Numbered from the stretch's first letter, positions 27,001-34,132 are shown. The stretch is 64,000 nt of DNA from Roseateles hydrophilus (GCF_026712245.1 NZ_JAPPUY010000001.1:744001-808000), one strand, 5' to 3'. Made by a program: numbers and translations. The notes: generated by a model not told the origin, from the letters alone.

Positions 27001-29357
27001 TGGCTCAAGACCTGGCCCTCGGGCAGGCGGCCGACCAGCACCGCGTGCACAGCCGCCACATCCAGCAGTCCCTTGCCGCTGAAGCTGCCCTCGTCCAGCA
27101 GATCCTGGTAGACCTCGGAGGCCACCGAGTGATAGGCGTCGTGGCCAGCCGTGGGCCCGGTGAACAGGCGATGGAACAGGCTGCCGGCACCGACTGGCGG
27201 CGCCATGGGCTGCAGGCGTGGCTGCAGGATGCCATGCCCGCTGACGACACGCGGCGCGGCGCCCGGCGGGCCGCCCAGCTGCGGCCGGTTCAGCGGATGC
27301 GCGGCCACAGCCACCAGGTCGCGCAGGGCGCCCGGCGGTAGCAGGGTGTCGCTGTCCAGCGTGACGACGTAGGGCGTGGCCGGTGCCGGCCGTGAGCGTG
27401 GACCGAAGTCGAGGAAGGCACTGGCGCCGCCGCTCAGCAGCACGATCAAGGCCTCCAGCTTGCCGCGCTTGCGCTCCCACCCCATCCAGCACGCCTCGCT
27501 GGCGCTCCAGCGCCGGGGGCGATGCAGCAGCAGGAAGCGCAGTTCCTGCCCAGGCGCGGCAGGATGGCGGCCATTCAGCGCATCGATCTGAACGAGCGTC
27601 TGCTGCAGCAGCGCCACATCCCCGTCCACCTCGGGCTGCGACGCGTCAGCGAAGTCGGCCAGCAGCGCGAACTGCGCGTGGGCTTCGCGGTTGGCCAGGT
27701 GATGGCGTTCCAGCCGCGCGACCAGGTCGCGCATCGTCTCCACGCTGTCCAGCAGCACGGGCATGACCACCAGCACCCGGTGGGCGGGCGGGATGCCCAG
27801 CGCCAGCGCCAGGCGCGGCAACTGGCGCGGCGGCAGCGCCTCGCTGACGAGGCGATTCAGCAGCGCCATGGCCACCTCGCTGGCCGGCAGCAAGGCCAGC
27901 AGGCCCAGCCCCCACCAGGCCCAACCGGCCAAGCCAGGTGCTGCCGCGACCTGCATGAAAAGCGCCGTGAGGCCCACGCTGAGCACGGCCAGCACCACCA
28001 GCAGCAACAGCAGCGCGCCGGGCCGCCTGTGGCCACGCGCCCGTGGCAGCCCGAGCTCGGCATGCAGCGCCGTCACACCACCGCCGAGCAGCCAATGACC
28101 CAGCGACAGCGTGGGCAGGTGCCCGTCGGGCTTGGATTCCCGCGCAGCCAGCGCCAGCAGCCGGTCAGCGACGGCGCGCTCGCTGCAGCGGCGCCGCCGT
28201 GCCAGGCGCTCGATCTCGTGCAGGCTGGCGTCCTGCGTGTCGGGGTGTTCAGCTGCAAAGGCGGGCCATGCCAGCAGGCGCTGCATCAGCTCGCTGCAGC
28301 GGGCGACCAGCCCGCGCCAATCGGCCCGTTCCATGCGGCTCAACGCCACGATGGCGCGGCCGACACTGAGGGTATCGGCCGCCGCCTCGGCCTGCTGTGC
28401 TTCCAGCGCGGCGGCCGGGTCCGGCAGGGCCTCGGCCAGCGCCACACGGATGGCCTCGCGGCCCGCGGCGCCCCGGGCGGTGCCGGTCTCGGAGTCGGCG
28501 TGCAGCCGCTGCATGACCTGCAGCGCAAAGGCGTCTGCCACGCCACGCCGGCCCAGCCGATCGAACCAGGGGCCCGGCGCCGGTGGTGGTGCGTCCTCAG
28601 TCGCCAGCGCGTCGCACAGCGCGTGCGCGGCCTCGCGCGCGGCCTCTTCGCTGGCCACCCGCTCGGCGAGGCGGCGCAGGTTCTCCACCAGCACCACGCG
28701 CAAGGTGGTCGGCAGTGCCCACAGCTCCGCCTGCGTCAGGCCGTGCACGCGCTGGTAGGCCTGGAGCAAGGACACCAGCAGTTCGGGATCAAAGGCGCTG
28801 TCGGTGTGCGCCAGGTAGTGCCAAGCAATCGCGTAGATGCGCGGCAGGCCGGCCAGCTCTGGCCCGGCCAACACGGGCAGACGGCGGTAGTAGTGGTGGG
28901 GTAGCGCGTCGCGCACGACGCGGGTCTGCGCGATGACGTCATGGATGTTGTCGTGCAGCCACTCTGCAGCCGGGCTCAGCGTTCGCCTGCGCTGTTGCTG
29001 GCGCAGGATGACCTGCTCCGACAAGCGCAGCACCGCGACGTTGTCACGCAGCCGCGGAAAGAATGCGATGGGCGGGCCGACCCGCTGCGGTGCACCGTGC
29101 TCGTGGGCCAGGGCCGCACCCAGCAAGGCAAAGCCCTCGGCACCCAGCAGCGGCGCGCGGATGGGCGGCTGCAGCGCGCCTCGCGCCACCGACAGCAAGC
29201 TCTCCTGACCCCGCCCGGTGCAGCTGCGCCAGCCCGCGCTCAGGCCCAGCACAGTGCGCCCGCCAGGAGGGCCAGCAGCACCAGCAGCGTGGAGACGAGA
29301 CGCGGCCTCAGCCAGGCATGCCAGGACTGCAGTGCGCCGCTGAGGCCATGCCACCAT
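21009..29357 (-). CDS. Cyclic beta-1,2-glucan synthase-like giant membrane enzyme (NdvB/Cgs type, GT84-GH94)
   Basis: Up to 2,782 residues, the size of Brucella/Rhizobium Cgs and NdvB, which make osmoregulated periplasmic cyclic glucan from UDP-glucose. N-terminal helical region with the family block PAAEWLHDNIHDVIAQ; membrane segments ~440-500; GT84 domain with TLDSDT (~666) and RLHRWTRGDWQL (~822); more membrane segments to ~1040; glycoamylase-like domain from ETWDWF (~1052) with TSPTNIGLYLLA; tandem carbohydrate-binding parts; C-terminal GH94 phosphorylase-type domain with catalytic GAGDWNDGMN (~2456), which sets ring size in known enzymes. A GTG at 29252, overlapping the stop of a small upstream frame, is an alternative start giving ~2,747 residues. 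Neither start has a clear ribosome site. In the island it sits upstream of the SDR and P-type ATPase genes. Confidence 0.88.
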   Translation of the reverse strand: MVAWPQRRTAVLACLAEAASRLHAAGAAGPPGGRTVLGLSAGWRSCTGRGQESLLSVARGALQPPIRAPLLGAEGFALLGAALAHEHGAPQRVGPPIAFFPRLRDNVAVLRLSEQVILRQQQRRRTLSPAAEWLHDNIHDVIAQTRVVRDALPHHYYRRLPVLAGPELAGLPRIYAIAWHYLAHTDSAFDPELLVSLLQAYQRVHGLTQAELWALPTTLRVVLVENLRRLAERVASEEAAREAAHALCDALATEDAPPPAPGPWFDRLGRRGVADAFALQVMQRLHADSETGTARGAAGREAIRVALAEALPDPAAALEAQQAEAAADTLSVGRAIVALSRMERADWRGLVARCSELMQRLLAWPAFAAEHPDTQDASLHEIERLARRRRCSERAVADRLLALAARESKPDGHLPTLSLGHWLLGGGVTALHAELGLPRARGHRRPGALLLLLVVLAVLSVGLTALFMQVAAAPGLAGWAWWGLGLLALLPASEVAMALLNRLVSEALPPRQLPRLALALGIPPAHRVLVVMPVLLDSVETMRDLVARLERHHLANREAHAQFALLADFADASQPEVDGDVALLQQTLVQIDALNGRHPAAPGQELRFLLLHRPRRWSASEACWMGWERKRGKLEALIVLLSGGASAFLDFGPRSRPAPATPYVVTLDSDTLLPPGALRDLVAVAAHPLNRPQLGGPPGAAPRVVSGHGILQPRLQPMAPPVGAGSLFHRLFTGPTAGHDAYHSVASEVYQDLLDEGSFSGKGLLDVAAVHAVLVGRLPEGQVLSHDLLEGCIARCGSVGDVSLLEPAPQHADVASARLHRWTRGDWQLLPLLLQARRYGLSALHRWKLLDNLRRSLVSPAALALLLLALAGAPWSAWAALALGVAAFGAAPLLGAVAGLAPSRDDIALGHFVRDALAELGRALAGLAWHLALWLRQAMLTLDAIGRALWRSGLSHRGLLAWTTAAAAEGRAVQGLGQQLVQKAPLVGLAVSLGAGLLALGTPAPALAVALCLLWAATPCWVAWASRPAVDGGPTLGRDERDYLRSVARETWDWFAVHVGPDTHHLPPDNVQTLPRLLIAQRTSPTNIGLYLLAVASARAFGWVTPMEMLERLHATLHTLEHLPHEHGHLLNWIATDTLQPLLPAYVSTVDSGNLCGHLLAVASACEAVGAAPALQQQLDRIAARCRKLAEAADFAFLYDAQRRLLHIGWQVADQKLDPGFYDLLASESRLASLWAIAKGDVPVAHWAALGRPFLAQGAEVGLKSWSGSMFEYLMPQLVLDEPDGTALGRAARMAVREQRRHARALRLPWGVSESAYAATDRLLAYQYAPQGVPALAQRRTAADEHVVAPYATVLAAMCEPQAAVRNLRRLQMLQMRTPWGFFEALDFTATRQHDDLLCTRVQTYMAHHQGMSLVALANVLLDGLPRRWGMADARLAAVATLLQERVPREVGRQSDTAPTLEREERVCAETPLRDMVPGEEALSRTQLLGNAGYREAADPAGSAARPAYSVSLRANGAGWSRLGEVDIGRWRDDALRDAHGHFLYLRRTSNATPVSLTQHPAPDAQAQYSTRFLPDRVCFDANWPELHTRCTVWVSPEDDVELRRVELWNTSSQALTLELMSAFEVSLSPARADEMHPAFANLFISAEWDADAQALFLARQPRRDGEAGQRAVHFIAQSDTGAPLAARALADRARWLGRLREPWQPLADFDASPTASGPLDTGLDPVAALCVTLTLAPHGTAQLTWATAAAPNAATLAALVDSYCRPGAVERASQLSATLHALRQRERRLSGEDLGAIQALTSLLVLLHARPDPAPAGPLCDRRLLWRFGLSGERPLVVVTVSSMSGLALVQTLIQGLLYWAQGGVGVDLVLLNAEPRSYLMPLAHGLQSLRERYLPELQHGHPAARGALVLLQSADVGPVERTTLSRLARVRLNADGRPLARHVADLQAWHEGARALRETCERFTPMVAAPGQPVSAPPGHFDAADGRYAFPVSLARPVARPWVNVLANPGFGTLVSESGAGWSWAGNSRLHQLCAWSNDPLADTAREHFALQDLRTGEVWNLAPGPGAAPVDYRVEHSPAGSRISHQRGELRVTLSWQVDAELAVRRVQLTLTNGAEHSRRLRVLGAIEWLLGAVLVDRQSVRTSHAGLMGAGGLPVDALLATQLDQHDGAAGQTAFWLLQADGADGHDAVTPDWTCDRRELFDARGRRVWPHSFARQAGHGGDPCAAMGRVLRLGAGATRQLTFLLGHADTLPTALALAQRALDGPPGQTPTRLDALQVCTPDPLFDVLVNHWLLHQTTACRLWARAGFYQAGGAYGFRDQLQDAMALTLTAPELLREHLLRAAARQFVEGDVQHWWHPHSGAGVRTRCSDDLLWLPHATHHYVSGTGDLAVLDEVLPFIEGDALADGAEDAYTVPRVSTEAATLFEHCARAIDVRLQVGPHGLPLIGAGDWNDGMNRVGPGGQGESVWLAWLLCRVVADFAPLAEERGERLRVARWQAAARGWRQALAGPAWDGAWYVRAFFDDGTLLGSKAGGECRIDLIAQAWSVLSGVASPERSQLAMASAGLRLGEAEWGLLCLLEPPLARHSPSAGYIQAYPPGVRENGGQYTHAAVWAVMAWAQLGQGDAAWQAWVACSPAHRSADPVLGPRFGLEPYAVAADIASRPPWAGRGGWNWYSGSAAGLYRAATGSICGLQVQGARLRFVPALPSHWPAVQLTLRLGGRVLCISLCRASAHRDIEAARASGAKPLKVGEWLGADAAGAYLVELEQDQHAGHAMGA

Positions 29358-29431
29358 CCACGCGCCCGCAGACAGTCCGCAAGGTGGGCACGCAGCGCGG
29401 CCGCTGCGGTGATCGGTTCCTGGGCAGGCAT
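29240..29431 (-). CDS. Possible small single-pass membrane protein
   Basis: A 63-residue frame with a hydrophilic N-terminus (MPAQEPITAAAALRAHL) and a C-terminal hydrophobic segment (LVSTLLVLLALLAGALCWA). It lies between the DUF1328 gene (3 bp upstream on the same strand) and the glucan synthase. Its stop overlaps a GTG that can start the synthase by 13 nt, which would couple the two. Not recognised; could be a small partner of the synthase or just the 5' leader of that gene. The case rests on spacing and the membrane segment. Confidence 0.4.
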   Translation of the reverse strand: MPAQEPITAAAALRAHLADCLRARGWWHGLSGALQSWHAWLRPRLVSTLLVLLALLAGALCWA

Positions 29432-29434
29432 CGT

Positions 29435-29599
29435 TCAGCGCCCGCGCAACAGTCCGGCAGCCAGGGCCAGTACCGCCAGCACGATGAAGAGCATGGCGAG
29501 CAGATGCGCCAGACCGAGCGCTCCCGTGGCCAGGCCGCTAAAGCCGAGCAGGGCGGCCACCAGTGCCACCACGACGAAGATCAGTGCGTAATGCAGCAT
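29435..29599 (-). CDS. DUF1328 small membrane protein (YtjA family)
   Basis: A 54-residue protein with two transmembrane segments. MLHYALIFVVVALVAALLGF followed by a Gly/Ala-rich turn and a second hydrophobic helix (LLAMLFIVLAVLALAAGLL) is the family pattern; members are widespread stress-linked small membrane proteins of unknown activity. The family start (MLHYAL) was chosen; an in-frame ATG 30 bp upstream would add ten polar residues. First of the minus-strand group leading into the glucan synthase; divergent from the BON lipoprotein at 29836. Confidence 0.75.
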   Translation of the reverse strand: MLHYALIFVVVALVAALLGFSGLATGALGLAHLLAMLFIVLAVLALAAGLLRGR

Positions 29600-29835
29600 G
29601 AGGTGCTCGGGAGATGACGGGACGGCCATGCTGGCCCCGCGCGCCACCAGCGTCTGTGCGCCAACAGACACTGCCGCGCAGGGTGCTGCGTGCGGCAGCG
29701 AGCAGACAGGGGCGGCGCCCAACTACAGAGTCCGCAGCACAGCGTGCCGCGACGGGATCACCCCGTGTGGCAGCGCTGGCCCGCCGGGCCTGCCGGCGTT
29801 CTGCCGCCCAACGCGGCCTGACCCGAGGAACTGCC

Positions 29836-30171
29836 ATGCACACGTCCCGCGCTTCCCTGCTCGCACACGCTTCCCGCCTCACCATGGCCTGCGCGGCTGC
29901 CGCAGTGCTGCTGCTGGCCGGCTGCGCGGCCACCCGCACCCAGGAGGGGGCGGGCGGCTACCTCGACGACACGGTCATCACAGCCAAGGTGAAGTCCGCC
30001 ATCCTCGGCGACCCGGCACTGAAGGCCGCCGAAATCAACGTGGAAACTTTCAAGGGACGGGTGCAGCTCAGCGGCTTCGTCTCGTCACGCCCGCAGATGG
30101 ACATGGCCGTCGACGTCACACGCAAGGTCAAGGGGGTCACCAGCGTGGCGAACGACATGCAGCTGAAGTGA
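29836..30171 (+). CDS. BON-domain lipoprotein (OsmY-like)
   Basis: A 111-residue envelope lipoprotein: signal peptide with lipobox LLLAGC (Cys ~29), then a single BON domain (LDDTVITAKVKSAILGDPAL, VETFKGRVQLSGFVSSRPQMD, VTRKVKGVTSVANDMQLK). BON domains bind phospholipid and occur in osmotically induced proteins such as OsmY and in DolP. One BON domain instead of OsmY's two. A GAGGAA ribosome site precedes the ATG. The 3' end overlaps the convergent fatty-acid hydroxylase gene by 35 bp. Fits the envelope-stress theme of the island. Confidence 0.85.
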   Translation: MHTSRASLLAHASRLTMACAAAAVLLLAGCAATRTQEGAGGYLDDTVITAKVKSAILGDPALKAAEINVETFKGRVQLSGFVSSRPQMDMAVDVTRKVKGVTSVANDMQLK

Positions 30172-30748
30172 CGCGCCGGTCGCTGCGAAACACGCGATCC
30201 CAGAAGGTCGTGCTGACGCCGTAGTAGCCATGCAAGGCGGTTGCCGCCGAGCCGCTGCCAGGCAGCCGGCGGTGGTGCAAGCCATGCCACACCCGCCGCT
30301 GCAGCAGCCATCGCCGCCCGACGCGCAGGGCGCTGGGCCTCATGGGCCAGTGCATCGCGTGATGGATCAGGCCATAGCCGAGGTAGCCCCCCATCAGGCC
30401 GATGGCCAGCGCGGCGGCAGCACGTGCACCGATCAGCCAGACCGCCGGCAGCAAGAGGTTGGCGAACAGGGCCATCGACAGCAGCGTGGGCGCGGCGATC
30501 AGGGCCTTGGGCCGCCGGTGGTGCTCGGCATGCCAGCGCTTGAACGGCGGCAGGCCATGCAGTACGAAGCGATGCAGCAGGTATTCCAGCAGTGTCCAGC
30601 CCCATGCGCCTGCCAAGACCCAAGCGGCCAGCATCACATCCGGTGAAGTGGCCAGCAGCCCCGCGCAAAGCGTCAGCAACAGCGCCCCGTAGAGACAGAA
30701 GTCCACCCGGTAAGCCACAGGGCTGTGCTCGAAGGTCAGCCAGCGCAT
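30137..30748 (-). CDS. Fatty acid hydroxylase / sterol desaturase superfamily membrane protein
   Basis: A 203-residue integral membrane di-iron protein. The histidine motifs that bind iron are seen in order: HRFVLH, HAEHH, HHAMH and HGLHH, between four hydrophobic stretches. Bacterial members hydroxylate or desaturate lipids or carotenoids; the substrate here is unknown, but lipid modification would suit the envelope genes around it. The last ~12 codons overlap the convergent BON gene, and the C-terminal RRVTSAACRSPRW has no family likeness, so the stop may have been acquired by rearrangement at this junction. Confidence 0.82.
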   Translation of the reverse strand: MRWLTFEHSPVAYRVDFCLYGALLLTLCAGLLATSPDVMLAAWVLAGAWGWTLLEYLLHRFVLHGLPPFKRWHAEHHRRPKALIAAPTLLSMALFANLLLPAVWLIGARAAAALAIGLMGGYLGYGLIHHAMHWPMRPSALRVGRRWLLQRRVWHGLHHRRLPGSGSAATALHGYYGVSTTFWDRVFRSDRRVTSAACRSPRW

Positions 30749-30768
30749 CGCAAGCGGCGCGGCGGCTG

Positions 30769-31326
30769 TCAGCGCGACGCCGGCATGGCGGCCTCAGCGG
30801 GCGCGGCCGCCCTGCAGCCATCACGCACGACGCCGTCCTGGACGGCGCACGCGCCGCCATGCGCCCCGGGCCTGGCCTCGGTCATGCGTCGGTGATGCTT
30901 CCACGCGGCAAGCGCCTCCATGCGATCGGTGTGGGCCTGCTTGGCGCAGACGAGCTGGGTCTCACTGGCCTGTCCTTTGCACTGCATGTTGGCCAACGCG
31001 TATGCGCTGTCCACGCGGGCGACTGCGAGCTGCTCTTGGGATGCTCGGCTGCCGGTGCGGGCGACCTGCAACTCTGCCTTGGCCACCCATGCCTTGCCGC
31101 GTGCGCGTTCATGACAGACATCGCGCGTCGTGCCGGTGAGCGCGGTGCAAGCCGACTGTTCGGCCACACGGGTGGCCTCGGCGCGAGCCGTTCCGGCTGC
31201 AAGTTCTTCCGCACTGATCAGCGTGCGGTCGGCCAGTGCAGGCATGCCCGGCAGCAACGTCAGCAAGCCGCTGACGGTGAGCCTGAGCGCGTGTGCGCGG
31301 CTGGAAACGGCGCGAGAGCTTGTCAT
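30769..31326 (-). CDS. Exported protein of unknown function
   Basis: A 185-residue protein I do not recognise. Signal peptide 1-33 (cleavage after MPALA), then an Ala/Arg/Glu-rich helical part with six cysteines (SACTALTG, RDVCHER, NMQCKGQ, LVCAKQ, GGACAV, RDGCRA), probably paired in the oxidising periplasm. A GAGG ribosome site precedes the ATG. It lies 20 bp upstream of the fatty acid hydroxylase gene on the same strand, so probably co-transcribed, and is divergent from the DUF1003 gene. Similar Ala-rich Cys-containing periplasmic proteins are common in Burkholderiales. Confidence 0.6.
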   Translation of the reverse strand: MTSSRAVSSRAHALRLTVSGLLTLLPGMPALADRTLISAEELAAGTARAEATRVAEQSACTALTGTTRDVCHERARGKAWVAKAELQVARTGSRASQEQLAVARVDSAYALANMQCKGQASETQLVCAKQAHTDRMEALAAWKHHRRMTEARPGAHGGACAVQDGVVRDGCRAAAPAEAAMPASR

Positions 31327-31502
31327 GGCAATCCTCTGGGCAGATTGGCGAGCACCGGCGGCGCCTCACTGCCTGGCAGTCTGACGATGCCAGACGCCCG
31401 GGTCGGTGCGCCCGCGCACTCAGTGCGCCAGCACACCGTGGGTCGATCCCCGTCGATCCAGACTCGACAGCTCCTGCCGGCTAACCACGAGAACCGCAAG
31501 CG

Positions 31503-32216
31503 ATGACGCCCCCACTGGATCACGACGACAAGCACGCTGCGGCGCTGCTGGGACGGCCCTTTGCAGAGCTGGATGCGCAGGCGCAGCGCGTGGCGCAGCA
31601 CATCAGCCAACGACAGCCCATCGCTCGCCACCCGGAGGCCCCACCGGCGCGGCCGCCGACGCGGGGCCAGCGTGCTGCTGACGCTGTTACCGCTTTTGGC
31701 GGCTCATGGCGCTTCGTCGGTCTGTTTGCGGCCGTGATGGTGCTGTGGGTGGGCTTGAACGTGCTGCTGCTGAGCACCCGTGGCAACACGTTCGATCCCT
31801 ATCCGTTCATCCTGCTCAACCTGTTCCTCTCCATGCTGGCGGCCGTTCAGGCGCCGATCATCCTGATGTCCCAGAACCGTCAGTCGGAGAAAGACAGGAT
31901 CACGGCAACTCACGATTACGAGGTCAACCTCAAGGCCGAGCTCGAGATCATGCTGCTGCACGACAAGCTGGACGGTTTGCGCCAACAGCAATGGAGCGAG
32001 TTGCTCGCGCTGCAGACGGAGCAGATGCGACTGTTGTCCGCCCTGGTGGCGGCGCTGCCGCCCACGTGCGCCAGCGCACCGACGCTGCCGTGCCCGGAGC
32101 CGCACGATGGCGACGCCGCTGGTCCCTCGGATCAGGGTCAGGAGACCGACCCTGGTTCGCCCCGCAATCACTGCGGCCAGCGGCGCCACCACGCTACCAA
32201 CGAGGACACGCCATGA
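31503..32216 (+). CDS. DUF1003 membrane protein
   Basis: A 237-residue inner-membrane protein with two transmembrane segments (FVGLFAAVMVLWVGLNVLLL and the family signature YPFILLNLFLSMLAAVQAPI followed by LMSQNRQSEKDR), then a coiled-coil-like part (LKAELEIMLLHDKLDGL, TEQMRLLSAL). The family has no known activity. The C-terminal 40 residues are polar and low-complexity. Its TGA overlaps the next gene's ATG (ATGA), coupling it to the DUF883-like gene. Part of the plus-strand string of small genes in the island. Confidence 0.82.
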   Translation: MTPPLDHDDKHAAALLGRPFAELDAQAQRVAQHISQRQPIARHPEAPPARPPTRGQRAADAVTAFGGSWRFVGLFAAVMVLWVGLNVLLLSTRGNTFDPYPFILLNLFLSMLAAVQAPIILMSQNRQSEKDRITATHDYEVNLKAELEIMLLHDKLDGLRQQQWSELLALQTEQMRLLSALVAALPPTCASAPTLPCPEPHDGDAAGPSDQGQETDPGSPRNHCGQRRHHATNEDTP

Positions 32217-32488
32217 CCCGCACCGACCCGACACCGCTTTCGCCGACCCGCCCGACGCACGACGCCGAACTGCCGAACCACGCCGAGCCGCCAGACAACG
32301 GCGCCATGCGTCAGCTGGTCACCAAGGTCAGCGATCTGACCAGCCGCGCCGAACAATGGCGCGGTCAGACCGAGGCCTTGCGTGACGGCGCGGCTCAGCA
32401 CATCCGCGCGCATCCCGTTCGTTCGGTGTTGATCGCTACCGGCACTGGTGTGGCGCTTGCCTGGCTGCTGCGCGCCCTGAGCCGTTGA
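32213..32488 (+). CDS. DUF883/ElaB-YqjD-like membrane-anchored protein
   Basis: A 91-residue protein: polar, Pro-rich N-terminal ~40 residues, an amphipathic helix (MRQLVTKVSDLTSRAEQWRG), then HIRAHPVRSVLIATGTGVALAWLLRAL, the C-terminal membrane anchor with the HP(V/L)xSV pattern of the ElaB/YqjD family. E. coli relatives associate with stationary-phase ribosomes. Start overlaps the DUF1003 stop by 4 bp. Assignment is by the C-terminal pattern and size. Confidence 0.65.
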   Translation: MTRTDPTPLSPTRPTHDAELPNHAEPPDNGAMRQLVTKVSDLTSRAEQWRGQTEALRDGAAQHIRAHPVRSVLIATGTGVALAWLLRALSR

Positions 32489-32549
32489 TTCACGCTACGT
32501 GGGTGTGGCTGCGCAGGACCGTCCCTTCACAACATCGAGAAAACCACCC

Positions 32550-33296
32550 ATGTACGCCTCTCAGCTCCGCTCGCACGGTGTCGAGCCGTTGCTGCTCGCC
32601 TGCACCTGTGTGGACACGTTCAACGGCTCACAAGTGCTGACATCGGCGAGCGGCTTCTTCTTCCAGCGCGGCGCCCGCTTGTTCCTGATCACCAGTCGCC
32701 ATGTGCTGTTCGACGGCGCGACCGACCACCGACCATTGCGCATCGAGTTCGGTGTGCATGCAGCTGGCTTGGACCTCACGCAGCATCACCGCATTTCCCT
32801 GCCGTTGTATGACCACGGTAAACCGCTGTGGCGTCAGGCTGGTGACAGCGGTGGTGACGTTGACGTGGCGGCGCTGGAGGTTCCGGGCATGGCCATACCC
32901 AGGGGCGCCCAGTTCAGCGCCTTCGGTGTTCGTCACATCCAGGTCCAAATGCATGCTGTTCCGCTGGGTCAGCCGCTGCTTCTGGTGGGATTTCCGTTGG
33001 GCTTTCACGACACGTTGCACCACCTTCCCGTGGCACGGGGCGCCGTGGTGGCGTCAGCCTTCGGGGTGCGGTTTCAGGGGCAAGGCTGCTTCGTAACCGA
33101 TGCGCCCATGCACCGTGGCAGCAGCGGCGCGCCGGTGGTGCGCCATGACCCCACGGGCGATGCCAGCCTGCCTTGGCAACTGTTGGGCGTGCATGCCACG
33201 CGCATGGACATGGAATCGCGAGACACCCGGCAGGACGCTTCGCTGGGCCTGAACTTGGCTTGGTACTCCGATGTGCTGCTCGCGTTGACGCAGTAG
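32550..33296 (+). CDS. Trypsin-like serine protease, apparently cytoplasmic
   Basis: A 248-residue protein with a trypsin-like fold: catalytic His51 in ITSRHVLF, Asp105 in GDVDVAAL, Ser192 in HRGSSGAPV (GxSG), and VGFPLGF as the strand before. There is no signal peptide, TM segment or PDZ domain, which is unusual for this group and suggests an intracellular role. The ATG at 32550 is chosen over one 51 bp upstream because homology-like strands begin directly after it. It stands 61 bp after the DUF883-like gene, on the same strand. Substrate unknown. Confidence 0.7.
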   Translation: MYASQLRSHGVEPLLLACTCVDTFNGSQVLTSASGFFFQRGARLFLITSRHVLFDGATDHRPLRIEFGVHAAGLDLTQHHRISLPLYDHGKPLWRQAGDSGGDVDVAALEVPGMAIPRGAQFSAFGVRHIQVQMHAVPLGQPLLLVGFPLGFHDTLHHLPVARGAVVASAFGVRFQGQGCFVTDAPMHRGSSGAPVVRHDPTGDASLPWQLLGVHATRMDMESRDTRQDASLGLNLAWYSDVLLALTQ

Positions 33297-33397
33297 GCGT
33301 GCGTACGTCTGGCGTCAATGTGCGCTACCGCACCAACCCAACGTGACCCACTGGATAGACTTCTCCGCACGTGATCACCACGGCTCGGGAGGGTCGG

Positions 33398-34132
33398 ATG
33401 TCTGTACCGCCTGATGCGCTGAATCCGCATAGCAACGGTCTGCTTGCTGCGCTGCCCGACGAGGAATGGGCACGGTGGTCAGCTCAGCTGGAGTTCGTGC
33501 CGCTGCAGTTGGGGCAGGTGCTGTATGAATCGGGCCGGCCACAAAGCCATGTGTACTTTCCGACCACGGCCATCGTGTCGCTGCTCTACGTGATGGAGGA
33601 CGGTGCGTCAGCCGAGATCGCCGTCGTGGGCTGCGAAGGTGTGGTGGGTGTGGCGCTCTTCATGGGCGGGGAAACCACCCCGAGCCGCGCGGTCGTGCAG
33701 AGCGCCGGAGGGTGCTTCCGGCTGCGAGCAGCCGTCATCAAGGCCGAGTTCAACCGCTACGGCGTGGGCATGCACCTGCTGCTGCGCTACACGCAGGCCC
33801 TGCTGACGCAGATGGCCCAGACCGCCGTCTGCAACAGACACCATCTGCTGGAACAGCAACTGTGCCGCTGGCTGCTGCTGAGCCTGGATCGCATCGCGGG
33901 TGACCAACTCGTGATGACGCAGGAGCTGATCGCCAACATGCTGGGCGTGCGCCGTGAGGGGGTCACGGAGGCCGCACTCAAGCTGCAGAAGCTCGGGCTG
34001 ATCGACTATGCCCGCGGCCACATCACCGTGCTCGATCGGGCCGCGCTGGAGCAGCGTAGTTGCGAGTGCTACGCGGTGGTCAAGCGCGAGTACGACCGGC
34101 TGCTGAAAACACCGCTGGGAACGCACCGCTGA
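33398..34132 (+). CDS. Crp/Fnr-family transcriptional regulator
   Basis: A 244-residue one-component regulator: cyclic-nucleotide-binding-type beta roll (~10-125; YFPTTAIVSLLYVMEDG, VGCEGVVGVALFMGG with PSRAVV, the Arg position that contacts phosphate in CRP), dimer helix (LLRYTQALLTQMAQTAVCNRHH), and a Crp-type winged helix (~165-215; MTQELIANMLGVRREGVTEAALKLQKLGLI). The C-terminus has a conserved Cys pair (RSCECY). No Fnr-type N-terminal cysteines, so no [4Fe-4S] sensor of that sort. A GGGAGG ribosome site precedes the ATG. A second paralogue follows 52 bp later. Confidence 0.87.
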   Translation: MSVPPDALNPHSNGLLAALPDEEWARWSAQLEFVPLQLGQVLYESGRPQSHVYFPTTAIVSLLYVMEDGASAEIAVVGCEGVVGVALFMGGETTPSRAVVQSAGGCFRLRAAVIKAEFNRYGVGMHLLLRYTQALLTQMAQTAVCNRHHLLEQQLCRWLLLSLDRIAGDQLVMTQELIANMLGVRREGVTEAALKLQKLGLIDYARGHITVLDRAALEQRSCECYAVVKREYDRLLKTPLGTHR

